Shown: piece by piece, positions 22,713 through 30,571 of the stretch
Numbering within the stretch: position 1 is the stretch's first letter
Layout: each line of letters begins with the position of its first letter
Assembly: GCF_014174495.1 (NCBI RefSeq)
Contig: NZ_JACJHR010000056.1
Location: 1 to 59,738, forward strand
Reading direction: 5' to 3'
Origin: Amycolatopsis echigonensis
Lineage (GTDB): Bacteria > Actinomycetota > Actinomycetes > Mycobacteriales > Pseudonocardiaceae
Length of the DNA: 59,738 bases
The notes under the pieces: generated by a model
Told to the model about the DNA's origin: nothing
Databases searched by the model: none
Seen by the model: the letters and a program-made list of their open reading frames with translations, nothing else
Position numbers and translations under genes: made by a program

Positions 22713-23141
22713 GGCCGCGCGGGTCTCCTTTGCTCGTCGGGCCGCCGTGGCCGGAACCCCGGGCGCGGAAGAGGTCGGGGGCCCTCTTCGCGCACGCTGT
22801 CCGTCCGCGTTCCGGCCGTCGTGTTCCACAACAGCTTTTCCGCGCACGGTGTTTGGTTCCGGTCCTGACTCCCCGACAAAGCCGAACCGGCGGCGATCCC
22901 GCGTCGCCGTCGTTCGACGGCTGCCTGGCGCGAGATCTCGGCTAGGTTACGAAAAGACCTTCGGCGCGTCCACCGGGCCCCCCGTAAAAACTCTCCGTAG
23001 TCCGGCGAAACACCATCGGACCAGCACGGCAGCTGGATGTGACTTAGGTCATACGCTGCGGCAGCTCAAACGAGCCTCTCGACTACTTACCGTTCACCGC
23101 ACCCCAGCGACCGCTCGGCGAGCCAGTGTCACCCACTGGTG
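22713..23141 (-). promoter_or_regulatory. 429-nt region upstream of ripC with candidate promoter and long leader
   Basis: On the minus strand TGGACG (22972-22967), a 17-nt spacer and TAACCT (22949-22944) form a plausible promoter, leaving a leader of about 225 nt before the GTG at 22712. The leader is rich in short self-complementary runs, but I cannot match it to a known riboswitch by eye. Nearer the previous gene are ccagtg-tcacc-cactgg (a small hairpin near 23122-23138) and a repeated gtgtcac. No gene is seen. Confidence 0.35.
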
Positions 23142-23717
23142 TCACGCCGACCTACTGTCAGTCTCCGGAACCAGGCGCAGCCGAGGCACCATCCCCGCCT
23201 CGGCGAGCGCGTCGACAGCCCGCCGCTCGTCCGCGTCCCAGACGAGGCCGACCGGCGGCCCGAGCAGCACGCTGACCACGCAATCGGCACACGCCGCCCC
23301 GCGCACCGCACACCGGTCGCAGTCGACGACGAACGTGTCGATGTCCTCGACCGCGACGTCCACCGCACCGGCTGGCCGCCGCTCTTCCCGGAGGGAGGCA
23401 ACGGGTTTCGTGCTCCGTGGCGCTCCCGCGCGCCGCCGCATCGAGCGCCGAGGCTCGGCGAGGTCGGCGACTTCGCCTGGCGAGTCCGCGGACGCCTGTT
23501 CATCCAGCCGCACCTGCTCCGCGCTCAGCGAACCCGCCGCCTCTCCGCTCGGCTGTGTCTCCGCACCGATCCCCTCGCCGTGCCGCCGCAGAGCACCAGC
23601 CGCGCCCGGCTCCTTTCCGTCGGAACCAGCCGAAACGCCGCTTTCCCGGCGCGCTTCGAGGTCCCGGTCCCGTGCCTCGGCCGTGGCCGGACTCACCCCA
23701 GTGGCAAGACTCACCAT
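23142..23717 (-). CDS. Conserved small Cys-rich actinobacterial protein with variable N-terminus
   Basis: 191 aa as drawn. The conserved part is the C-terminal ~65 residues, beginning near TFVVDCDRCAVRGAACADC, with a CxxC...CxxC pair that could bind metal, then VSVLLGPPVGLVWDADERRAVDALAEAG. Small proteins of this type occur in actinobacteria beside ripC-like genes; their role is unknown. The first ~115 residues are low-complexity and hydrophilic, so the true start may be internal, e.g. a GTG opening VDVAVEDIDTFVVDC. The ATG at 23717 overlaps the stop of the small upstream frame. Confidence 0.6.
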   Translation of the reverse strand: MVSLATGVSPATAEARDRDLEARRESGVSAGSDGKEPGAAGALRRHGEGIGAETQPSGEAAGSLSAEQVRLDEQASADSPGEVADLAEPRRSMRRRAGAPRSTKPVASLREERRPAGAVDVAVEDIDTFVVDCDRCAVRGAACADCVVSVLLGPPVGLVWDADERRAVDALAEAGMVPRLRLVPETDSRSA

Positions 23718-23896
23718 CGGATCCGCCCCACCCGGGTGACCGCCCCGGTCCGGCGGCCGAGACCGTTCCGCCGCCGCGCCCGCACCCCGGCCCGATCCCC
23801 CGGACCGGCCTCAGCACGAACTCCCGCGCTCCCGCCGTCCGGGTTCGCCCGCACGCCGGAACCAGTCCCGAACCGCTCCTGCTTGTTCTCGCCCAT
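23711..23896 (-). CDS. Possible small basic protein, unknown
   Basis: A 61-codon frame starting ATG at 23896 with a well-placed ribosome site (ggagg, 7 nt upstream). The product begins MGENKQERFGTGSGVRANP and is Arg/Gly-rich with no recognised motif. Its stop overlaps the ATG of the next gene (ATGGTGA), which would allow coupled translation. Composition-biased GC-rich DNA gives such frames by chance, so support rests on the ribosome site and the overlap. The rest of 23897-24007 shows nothing. Confidence 0.35.
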   Translation of the reverse strand: MGENKQERFGTGSGVRANPDGGSAGVRAEAGPGDRAGVRARRRNGLGRRTGAVTRVGRIRW

Positions 23897-24007
23897 TGCC
23901 GAGCCTCCGTCCGTCCGCGAGGCTCCCGGACCGCTTCCGGGAATCGCCTCGGGACAAACGGTAGGAAGCACCACCGACAATTTCGGACGCCCGCACGTCG
24001 GGCAGGA

Positions 24008-25405
24008 TCAGACTCGACCCAATCGGCTGACCAGCACCGCCGCCGGAGCGGGATGCGCACCGGCCGCGCGGACCGAGTCCGCCACCGCCCGGTCGGACGT
24101 CGCGACGACCATCGGACGGCCCTTCGGCTCGGCCGCGACCAGAGACCGGATCACGTCGTCGGCAAGCACGCCACGCTCGGAAAACAGCACTCGCACCCCG
24201 CGCGGCACCGCGGCGGGCACCGACAGCACGCCGGCCCCGTCGAACACCACCGTGACCTCCGCCGACGTGCGCGCCGCCAGCGCCGAAAGCTGATGCACCA
24301 GCCGGTCCCGCTGATCGGCCAGCGCCAGTTCCGGATAACCCGTTTTAGTGACGTTGTAGCCGTCCACGATGAGATGGACGTTCGGCAGCGCCAGATGCCG
24401 GTCGAGCGCCGTGACGTCCTGGATCCGCCCGCCCGGGCCGAGTCCGGACCGCGCGCCGCTCACCATGTCGGCGGGTCGTGCGCCGCGGTCGCCCAAAGCG
24501 AGTTCGCGGCGCAGGCCGTGCACGGCGCCGTCGATCGTGTCCACGAGCAACGCCAGCCGGACCTCGTCCGCCTCCCTGGCCTCGCGCGCCGACTGCCGGG
24601 CCATCTCGGCGTCCGCCACCGCCCGCTCGGCACGTGTGCGTTCCGCGGCGACCCGGCGGCGTTCCCGATCGAGCTGCGCGTTCAGCATCTCGATCTCGCG
24701 TTCCCGCGTCGCTCCTCCGTCGGCCAGCTCGGCCCGCGCCGCCTCGGCCGCGTCCTTCGCCTGCCGCAGCTGCACGCCCTGCTCACGCAGCCGGCGCAGC
24801 AGCTTCTCGACCTCGGCCTCGCGTTCGCCTCGGGCGCTCTCGACCGCCGCGCGCGCCTCTTCCAGCTCGGCCCGCAGATCGGCGATTTCGGCTTCCAGAC
24901 GTTGATTCCGGGCCAGCGCCGCGTCCCGCTCAGCGCGCAGCGCGGTTTCCTCGGCGTTCTTCGCGACCAGCCGGACGCGTCCGGCCGCGCCGGATTCGCC
25001 GAGCAGCACCGCGGCGGCAGCTGCCGCGACGGAGTCCGAAACGTTCGGGTCCAGCGCGTCGGTCCGGTGCTCTCGCAGCCACTCCAGGACCGCGGTCCGG
25101 AACTGCGCGGAGTCCCCCAACGCGGTCAGCAGCGCGGTGCCGCCGAGCTTCGCACGCTTGGCCGGGGCGAACTTCGCGACCGGCCGCAGCTGCCGCGGCA
25201 CGTCCGCGACCGGCAGTTTCGCGACCGCGGCCGCGGCCAGTTCGGCGATCCGCTCGCGCACCGCCTCCGGCAGGCTCGTCCACGTCGCCGGTTCCGGACA
25301 CGTCCCCGCTTCCGGGGCCTCCGCGTCCTCGTCCGCCCGCGCCGGAACCGCCGAGGGGCCGACGGCCTCCTCGGTTTCCTCCGGTTCGACGGGCTGGGGG
25401 TGCAT
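24008..25405 (-). CDS. Coiled-coil protein with C-terminal NYN (YacP-like) ribonuclease-type domain
   Basis: 465 aa. Residues 25-135 are helical and Ala-rich (LPEAVRERIAELAAAAVAKLP). Residues about 155-290 are a long Arg/Glu/Ala coiled coil. Residues about 320-465 form a NYN/PIN-like domain beginning LPNVHLIVDGYNVTKTGYPEL, with acidic residues in VVFDGAG and LADDVIRSL that fit a metal-dependent nuclease site. A role in RNA processing or decay is inferred from the NYN family. I use ATG 25405, where the acidic N-terminus starts; no ribosome site is evident. It is divergent from the DnaQ-UvrC fusion. Confidence 0.78.
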   Translation of the reverse strand: MHPQPVEPEETEEAVGPSAVPARADEDAEAPEAGTCPEPATWTSLPEAVRERIAELAAAAVAKLPVADVPRQLRPVAKFAPAKRAKLGGTALLTALGDSAQFRTAVLEWLREHRTDALDPNVSDSVAAAAAAVLLGESGAAGRVRLVAKNAEETALRAERDAALARNQRLEAEIADLRAELEEARAAVESARGEREAEVEKLLRRLREQGVQLRQAKDAAEAARAELADGGATREREIEMLNAQLDRERRRVAAERTRAERAVADAEMARQSAREAREADEVRLALLVDTIDGAVHGLRRELALGDRGARPADMVSGARSGLGPGGRIQDVTALDRHLALPNVHLIVDGYNVTKTGYPELALADQRDRLVHQLSALAARTSAEVTVVFDGAGVLSVPAAVPRGVRVLFSERGVLADDVIRSLVAAEPKGRPMVVATSDRAVADSVRAAGAHPAPAAVLVSRLGRV

Positions 25406-25525
25406 TGGTCCAGGGTAGGCCCCGCCGCCGGATCCCGCGCCGCACCGGCCCGTTCCGCTGGTCACCATCGGGCCACGGGCGGTGCGCGCGAAGATTGTCG
25501 GTGGTCGGTCCTACTGTGCGCGATC

Positions 25526-27244
25526 ATGGAGACCCGACCGAGGCCGGACCAGGCTCAGCTGGCGTTCGACGAGCTCGGCACCCCGCTGCGGGACACCACG
25601 TTCGTCGTCTTCGACCTCGAGACCACCGGCACCAAACCAGGCCCGGACGGGATCACCGAGATCGGCGCGGTCAAAGTCCGCGCCGGTCAGGTGCTGGGCG
25701 AGTTCGCGACGCTGGTCAACCCGGGCACGCCGATCCCGCCGCAGATCGTCGAACTGACCGGGATCACGCAGGCGATGGTCTACGACGCGCCGCGGATCGA
25801 ACGCGTGCTGCCGGCCTTTCTGGAATTCATCGGCGGCGCCGTGCTGGTCGCCCACAACTCCGGCTTCGACACCAGCTTCATGAAGGCGGCCTGCGAGGGG
25901 CACGGCTACGTCTGGCCGCGCCCGACCGTCGTCTGCACGGTGAAGCTCGCGCGCCGCGTCATCCCGCGCGAAGAAGCACGCAGCTACCGGTTGTCGTCGC
26001 TGTCCATGCTGCTCGGCGCGCGCACCCGGCCGACGCACCGCGCGCTCGACGACGCCCGCGCCACCACCGACGTCCTGCACGCGCTGCTGGAGCGCGTCGG
26101 CAACCTCGGCGTGCACACCGTCGAGGAGCTGATCGACTACCTCCCGGACGTCACGCCGGCCCAGCGCCGCAAGCGAAACCTCGCTGCCGACCTCCCGTCG
26201 CGGCCCGGCGTGTACCTCTTCAAGGGACCGCGCGACGAAGTCCTGTACGTCGGCACCGCGCGCGACCTGAGACGACGCGTGCGGACGTATTTCACCGGTT
26301 CGGAGAGCCGGGGCCGGATCCGGGAAATGGTCGCGCTGGCGGAGCGCGTGGACGCCATCGAGTGCGCGCACTCCCTCGAAGCCGAGATCCGCGAACTGCG
26401 CCTGATCGCCGCGCATCGGCCGGCGTACAACCGGCGCTCGAAAAATCCGCACCACGGCTGGTGGATCAGCCTCACCGACGAAGCCTTTCCGCGGCTTTCC
26501 GTGGTGCGCCTGCCGCGCGCGGGCACGCTCGGGCCGTTCCGCAGCCAGGCCGACGCGCGCACCGCCGCCGACACCCTCGCCGACGCCTCCGGTCTGCGCA
26601 CCTGCACCCAGCGCATCTCCGCCACCTCCGCGTCCGGCACGCCGTGTGTCCTGGCCGAACTCGGCCGCTGCGGGGCCCCGTGCGCGGGCAGGCAGACCGT
26701 CGCCGAGTACTCCCCCGCCGTGGAGGCCGCCCGCGGACTGATCGCCGGTCACGACGGCCGTCCGTTGCACCTGGCCGCGGCGAGGCTGGAGGAGATGTCG
26801 GCACGAAGGCATTACGAACAGGCCGCCCGCCACCGCGACGAACTGGCTGGGCTCGTCCGCGCCGTCGGCCGCGCGCACCGGCAGGCCGCGCTCGCGTCGG
26901 TCGCGGAGCTCATCGCCGCCGCCCCGGACGGCAACGGCGGCTGGGAACTGTCCGTCATCCGCTACGGCAGACTCGCCTCCGCCGGGGTCGCCCGCCGCGG
27001 GGTCCCGCCGATGCCGGTGGTCGAATCCCTCGTCGCCGCGGGCGAAACCGTGCTGCCCGGCGACGGTCCGCTGCGCGGTGCCCCCGGCGAGGAAGTCGGA
27101 ATCCTGCTGCGCTGGCTCGCCCGCCCCGGCACCCGGCTCGTCCGCACCACGCGGCCGTGGGCCGAGCCCGCCGCTGTCGCCGGTTGGCAGTCCTGGCTCG
27201 CGCGAGTGGCCGATGCCCGCTCCCTCGAACACGTCGCCGGATGA
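25526..27244 (+). CDS. DEDDh 3'-5' exonuclease fused to UvrC-type GIY-YIG nuclease
   Basis: 572 aa. Residues 20-190 are a DnaQ-like exonuclease (FDLETTGT, AHNSGFD, HRALDDARAT give the DEDDh residues). Residues about 215-300 are a UvrC/Cho-type GIY-YIG domain (PGVYLFKGPRDEVLYVGTARDLRRR). After that comes a UvrC-like Cys-containing region (CVLAELGRCGAPCAG) and a UVR-like helical stretch. The fusion is conserved in actinobacteria (Rv2191-like) and is thought to act in DNA repair. The frame is open far upstream, but the family start METRPRPDQAQLAFDEL is the ATG at 25526. Confidence 0.9.
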   Translation: METRPRPDQAQLAFDELGTPLRDTTFVVFDLETTGTKPGPDGITEIGAVKVRAGQVLGEFATLVNPGTPIPPQIVELTGITQAMVYDAPRIERVLPAFLEFIGGAVLVAHNSGFDTSFMKAACEGHGYVWPRPTVVCTVKLARRVIPREEARSYRLSSLSMLLGARTRPTHRALDDARATTDVLHALLERVGNLGVHTVEELIDYLPDVTPAQRRKRNLAADLPSRPGVYLFKGPRDEVLYVGTARDLRRRVRTYFTGSESRGRIREMVALAERVDAIECAHSLEAEIRELRLIAAHRPAYNRRSKNPHHGWWISLTDEAFPRLSVVRLPRAGTLGPFRSQADARTAADTLADASGLRTCTQRISATSASGTPCVLAELGRCGAPCAGRQTVAEYSPAVEAARGLIAGHDGRPLHLAAARLEEMSARRHYEQAARHRDELAGLVRAVGRAHRQAALASVAELIAAAPDGNGGWELSVIRYGRLASAGVARRGVPPMPVVESLVAAGETVLPGDGPLRGAPGEEVGILLRWLARPGTRLVRTTRPWAEPAAVAGWQSWLARVADARSLEHVAG

Positions 27245-27571
27245 AGCGCCCCGCGGCGGACGAGGCCGGGGGGCCGTCAGGGAACCTCCGCCGACGTCCC
27301 GCCCCATGACCGGGACGGGCCGACCGGCGGCCGGAATCGGGGTCGTTGTCCAGGCAGATAGCGACGAAACGGGCACTTCGCGGAACCTGGTGTCCTTTGT
27401 GGACATTCAGCGGCCGGTGAGACCGCTCCGCTCAAGGTCCCTGACGTTGACGTCCCGCCCGCGCCGGGACCGAACACGTCGCGGCCTGAGACGCCCCGCT
27501 GCGGCGTGCTCGGGCGCGTTCCCGGCTACGATCGCGCTCGTCGGTTACCGCCAGGAAGTGGGAGGAACGCT
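27245..27571. other. 327-bp gap without a supported gene
   Basis: Between the DnaQ-UvrC fusion and the Lrp/AsnC-domain gene. An ATG at 27306 opens a plus-strand frame running past the next start, but its product is Arg-rich with no family look and no ribosome site. The end of the gap holds GGAGG (27561-27565), the ribosome site for the next gene. No strong hairpin or repeat is seen. Confidence 0.5.
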
Positions 27572-27856
27572 GTGATCACGGCGATCGTGCTGATCAACGT
27601 AGAGGCCGAGGAGATCCCGCAGGCCGCGCAGGCGATCGCGGACCTCGACCAGGTGTCCGAGGTCTACTCGTGCGCAGGGGACGTCGACCTCATCGCCACC
27701 GTGCGCGTGCAGGCCCACGAAGACCTCGCGGACCTGATCCCCGGCCGGATCGGCAAGGTCCGCGGCGTGCTCGACACCGTCACCCACATCGCGTTCCGGT
27801 CCTACTCGCGGGCCGACACCGACTCCGCGTTCGAGATCGGCGTCGAAGGAGCCTGA
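27572..27856 (+). CDS. Stand-alone Lrp/AsnC ligand-binding (RAM) domain protein
   Basis: 94 aa, only the effector-binding domain of Lrp/AsnC regulators, without the helix-turn-helix. It begins VITAIVLINVEAEEIPQAAQAIADL, has SEVYSCAGDVDLIATVRV and ends in GVLDTVTHIAFRSYS. Such stand-alone domains bind amino acids or partner with full Lrp proteins. The GTG at 27572 has GGAGG 6 nt upstream and matches the domain start, so the longer frame is ignored. It is followed by the two GNAT genes on the same strand. Confidence 0.85.
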   Translation: MITAIVLINVEAEEIPQAAQAIADLDQVSEVYSCAGDVDLIATVRVQAHEDLADLIPGRIGKVRGVLDTVTHIAFRSYSRADTDSAFEIGVEGA

Positions 27857-27897
27857 GCCGCCGGGAATTGTCCTGCCCCCGGGCTAACGTCCGGGGC

Positions 27898-28347
27898 ATG
27901 ACGGCACCGCGGCTGGCCGAGGTCACCAGGGACAACGTGAGCGCGGCCTGCGATCTGTCGGTGGCACCGCACCAACAGGGTTACGTGGCCCCGGTCGACC
28001 GCTCGCTGGCCGAGGCCTGCACCCAGCCGGACGTCGCCTGGCCGAGGCTGGTCTACGCCGGAGACAACCTCGTCGGGTTCGTCATGGCCGCCTTCGATCC
28101 GGGCTGTCCGATCGACTACTTCCGCTGCGGCATCTGGCTGGCCATCGCGGCCGAGCACCAAAAGAAGGGCTACGGGAAGTTCGCCGTCGAAGCGGTCCTG
28201 GCCGAAGCACGCCGCCGCGGAGCCGAATCGGCGACGGTGCTCTGGGCGCCCGGCGAGCACAGCCCTGAGCCGTTCTATCTGCGGCTGGGATTCCAGCCCA
28301 CCGGCCAGCTCCACGAAGGCGAGGTCGTCGCCCGCATCCGGCTCTGA
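27898..28347 (+). CDS. GNAT N-acetyltransferase, tandem copy 1
   Basis: 149 aa, similar to PaiA/BltD-type spermidine/spermine acetyltransferases: SLAEACTQ, PRLVYAGDNLVGFVMAAFD, then the acetyl-CoA P-loop region EHQKKGYGKFAVEAVL and PFYLRLGFQPTG. Compared with copy 2, the strand before the CoA loop is one residue shorter and lacks the Arg (GIWLAIAA versus YLWRLNIAA), which may change activity. It starts at ATG 27898, 41 nt after the Lrp-domain gene. Confidence 0.82.
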   Translation: MTAPRLAEVTRDNVSAACDLSVAPHQQGYVAPVDRSLAEACTQPDVAWPRLVYAGDNLVGFVMAAFDPGCPIDYFRCGIWLAIAAEHQKKGYGKFAVEAVLAEARRRGAESATVLWAPGEHSPEPFYLRLGFQPTGQLHEGEVVARIRL

Positions 28348-28375
28348 ACCCCGCGGACCGCGCTACCGTTTTCGC

Positions 28376-28828
28376 ATGACGACCCCGAGACTGGTCGAAG
28401 TCACGGTCGACAATGTGGAAGACGCCTGCGATCTCAAAGTGGCGAAACACCAGCGGGACTACGTAGCCCCGGTCGCCTGCTCGCTCGCCGAAGCCTATGT
28501 CCGGTACGACGTCGCCTGGCCGAGGCTGATCTACGCCGGGAAGAAACTCGTCGGCTTCGTCATGGCCGCCTTCGACCCGGACAACCCGACCGACTACTAC
28601 CGCACCTATCTGTGGCGGCTGAACATCGCCGCCAAACACCAGAAAAAAGGCTACGGCCGATTCGCGGTCGAAGCGGTTCTGGCCGAAGCTCGCCGCCGCG
28701 ACGCCGAATCCGTGACGGTCAGCTGGATGCCGGGCAAGCACAGCCCCGGCCCCTTCTACCTGCGGCTGGGCTTCCAGCCGACCGGCGAAATGGACGACGA
28801 CGAGATCGTCGCCCGCATCCGGCTCTGA
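28376..28828 (+). CDS. GNAT N-acetyltransferase, tandem copy 2
   Basis: 150 aa, close paralogue of the gene just upstream and nearer the PaiA/BltD consensus: QRDYVAPVACSLAEAYV, YAGKKLVGFVMAAFD, LWRLNIAAKHQKKGYGRFA and PFYLRLGFQPTGEM. Polyamines or other small amines are the likely acceptors by family. The 28-nt gap and high identity show a tandem duplication. It converges on qcrB, with a bidirectional terminator between. Confidence 0.84.
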   Translation: MTTPRLVEVTVDNVEDACDLKVAKHQRDYVAPVACSLAEAYVRYDVAWPRLIYAGKKLVGFVMAAFDPDNPTDYYRTYLWRLNIAAKHQKKGYGRFAVEAVLAEARRRDAESVTVSWMPGKHSPGPFYLRLGFQPTGEMDDDEIVARIRL

Positions 28829-28849
28829 AAACGCCGACGCACCAGCAAG

Positions 28850-28882
28850 AAGGCCCCTCCCTCGCGTTGAGGAAGGGGCCTT
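28850..28882. terminator. Bidirectional terminator between GNAT and qcrB
   Basis: aaggcccctccctc-gcgt-tgaggaaggggcctt: a 14-bp stem with one mismatch that becomes a G-U pair in the minus-strand transcript. An outer aacgccg / cggcgtt pair extends it. It lies midway between convergent genes. Confidence 0.8.
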
Positions 28883-28909
28883 CCGGCGTTCTGCGCTGAC
28901 TTCAGGGAC

Positions 28910-30571
28910 TCAGTGCCCGGAACCGACCTCGGTGGTCGATTCCTCGGAGCCTTCGAGCTTCCCGTGCCCGGCCCCGTGGCCGTTGCCGCGAGCGCGCTCG
29001 AGCGCCTTCGTCTCGTCCGCCGGGTCCGGCGTCCAGAGCGAACCCGGGACGGCGCTGCCCGCGGTGCCGAGCTTGTTCATCTTCTTCGGCACGGCCGCGC
29101 CCTGGTACTCGAGCGGGATCGCGTGGCCGTGGCTGTCCGTGCCGCCCAGCGGCTGGTGGATCTCGATGAACTCGCCGTGCGGCAGCCGCTTGATGATGCC
29201 GGTCTCGACGCCGTGCTCCAGCACCTCCCGGTCGGACCGCTGCAGGCCCAGGCAGATCCGGTAGGTGAAGTAGTACGCCAGCGGCGGCACGATCAGCACG
29301 CCGATGCGCCCGGCCCACGTCGTCGCGTTCAGCGAGATGTCGAACTGGTCGGCGATGATGTCGTTGAAGCCGGACAGCTCGATCACCGCGAAGAACCCGA
29401 GCGCCATCATGCCCAGCGCGGTGCGGACCGGTGCGTCGCGCGGCCGCTGGAGCAGGTTGTGGTGCGCGGTGTCCTTGGACAGCTTGCGCTCCAGGAACGG
29501 GTAGGTCAGCAGCAGCGCGAACAGGATCGGCATGCCGATCGCGCCGGGGAAGAACACCGCCGGGATCGTGTAGTTCCCGAGGTAGACCTCCCAGGCCGGC
29601 CAGATCCGGAGCATGCCGTCGGCCCAGGCCATGTAGTAGTCCGGCTGGGATCCCGCGGACACCATCGACGGGTTGTACGGCCCGAAGTTCCACACCGGGT
29701 TGATCTGGAACAGGCCGGACATCAGCGCCAGCACGCCCACGACCAGGGTGAAGAACGCGCCGCCCTTGAGGGCGAAGTACGGCATGATCCGCACGCCGAC
29801 GACGTTGGTCTCCTTGCGCCGCACGCCGGGGAACTGGGTGTGCTTCTGGTACCAGACCAGCGCGAGGTGCGCGCCGATCAGGGCCAGCATGATGCCCGGG
29901 ACCAGCAGGATGTGCAGCGTGTAGAGCCGGGGGATGATCTGGTCGCCGGGGAACTCCCCGCCGAACAGCGCCCAGTGGATCCAGGTGCCGATCACCGGCA
30001 CCGACAGCACGATGCCGGACAGGGTCGCGCGGATACCGGTGCCGGACAGCAGGTCGTCCGGGAGCGAGTAGCCGAAGAAGCCCTCGAACATGCCCAGGAT
30101 CAGCAGCAGGCCGCCGATGACCCAGTTCGCTTCGCGCGGCTTGCGGAACGCGCCGGTGAAGAAGATCCGGAGCATGTGCACCATCATCGACGCGACGAAG
30201 ATCAGCGCCGCCCAGTGGTGCAGCTGCCGCACGAACAGGCCGCCGCGCACGTCGAACGAGAGGTCCAGCGTGGTGCGGAACGCCTGGGACATTTGCATGC
30301 CCTGCATGTTCGTGAAGCTGCCGTGATACGTGACCTCCTGCATGGAGGGGTCGAAGAACAGCGTCAGGTACACCCCGGACAGCAGGATGACGATGAAGCT
30401 GTACAGGGCGATCTCGCCCAGCAGGAAGGACCAGTGGGTCGGGAACACCTTGTTCATCTGGTGCCGGAGGCCCTTGGCCAGCTTGTACCGCTGGTCCGCG
30501 TTGTCCGCGGCCTCGCCCAGGTGCTTCTGGAGTGCGCTCGTGCCCTTGGTCGGCGTGGTGAGTGAACTCAT
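28910..30571 (-). CDS. qcrB: Cytochrome bc1 complex cytochrome b subunit
   Basis: 553 aa membrane protein of the menaquinol:cytochrome c reductase. Heme-ligand His pairs lie in RQLHHWAALIF...MMVHMLRIFF and YTLHILLVPG...GAHLALVWY. The Qo region reads SQPDYYMAWADG rather than PEWY, as usual for actinobacteria. There is a long cytoplasmic C-terminal extension. Its ATG overlaps the qcrA stop (ATGA). Last gene of ctaE-qcrC-qcrA-qcrB. Confidence 0.96.
   Translation of the reverse strand: MSSLTTPTKGTSALQKHLGEAADNADQRYKLAKGLRHQMNKVFPTHWSFLLGEIALYSFIVILLSGVYLTLFFDPSMQEVTYHGSFTNMQGMQMSQAFRTTLDLSFDVRGGLFVRQLHHWAALIFVASMMVHMLRIFFTGAFRKPREANWVIGGLLLILGMFEGFFGYSLPDDLLSGTGIRATLSGIVLSVPVIGTWIHWALFGGEFPGDQIIPRLYTLHILLVPGIMLALIGAHLALVWYQKHTQFPGVRRKETNVVGVRIMPYFALKGGAFFTLVVGVLALMSGLFQINPVWNFGPYNPSMVSAGSQPDYYMAWADGMLRIWPAWEVYLGNYTIPAVFFPGAIGMPILFALLLTYPFLERKLSKDTAHHNLLQRPRDAPVRTALGMMALGFFAVIELSGFNDIIADQFDISLNATTWAGRIGVLIVPPLAYYFTYRICLGLQRSDREVLEHGVETGIIKRLPHGEFIEIHQPLGGTDSHGHAIPLEYQGAAVPKKMNKLGTAGSAVPGSLWTPDPADETKALERARGNGHGAGHGKLEGSEESTTEVGSGH

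Noticed and set aside
22713..23141. c-di-AMP (ydaO) riboswitch before ripC
   Set aside because: Size and context fit, but I could not find the conserved core sequence by eye, so it is kept only as a test in the findings.
23417..25525. A plus-strand open frame of 1275 codons reaching into the DnaQ-UvrC gene
   Set aside because: Only the part from 25526 is family-like; upstream it is Arg/Pro-rich antisense shadow of the NYN and Cys-rich genes.
27306..27575. Possible 89-codon gene before the Lrp/AsnC-domain gene
   Set aside because: Arg-rich product without a ribosome site or family features, and it overlaps the true start of the next gene.
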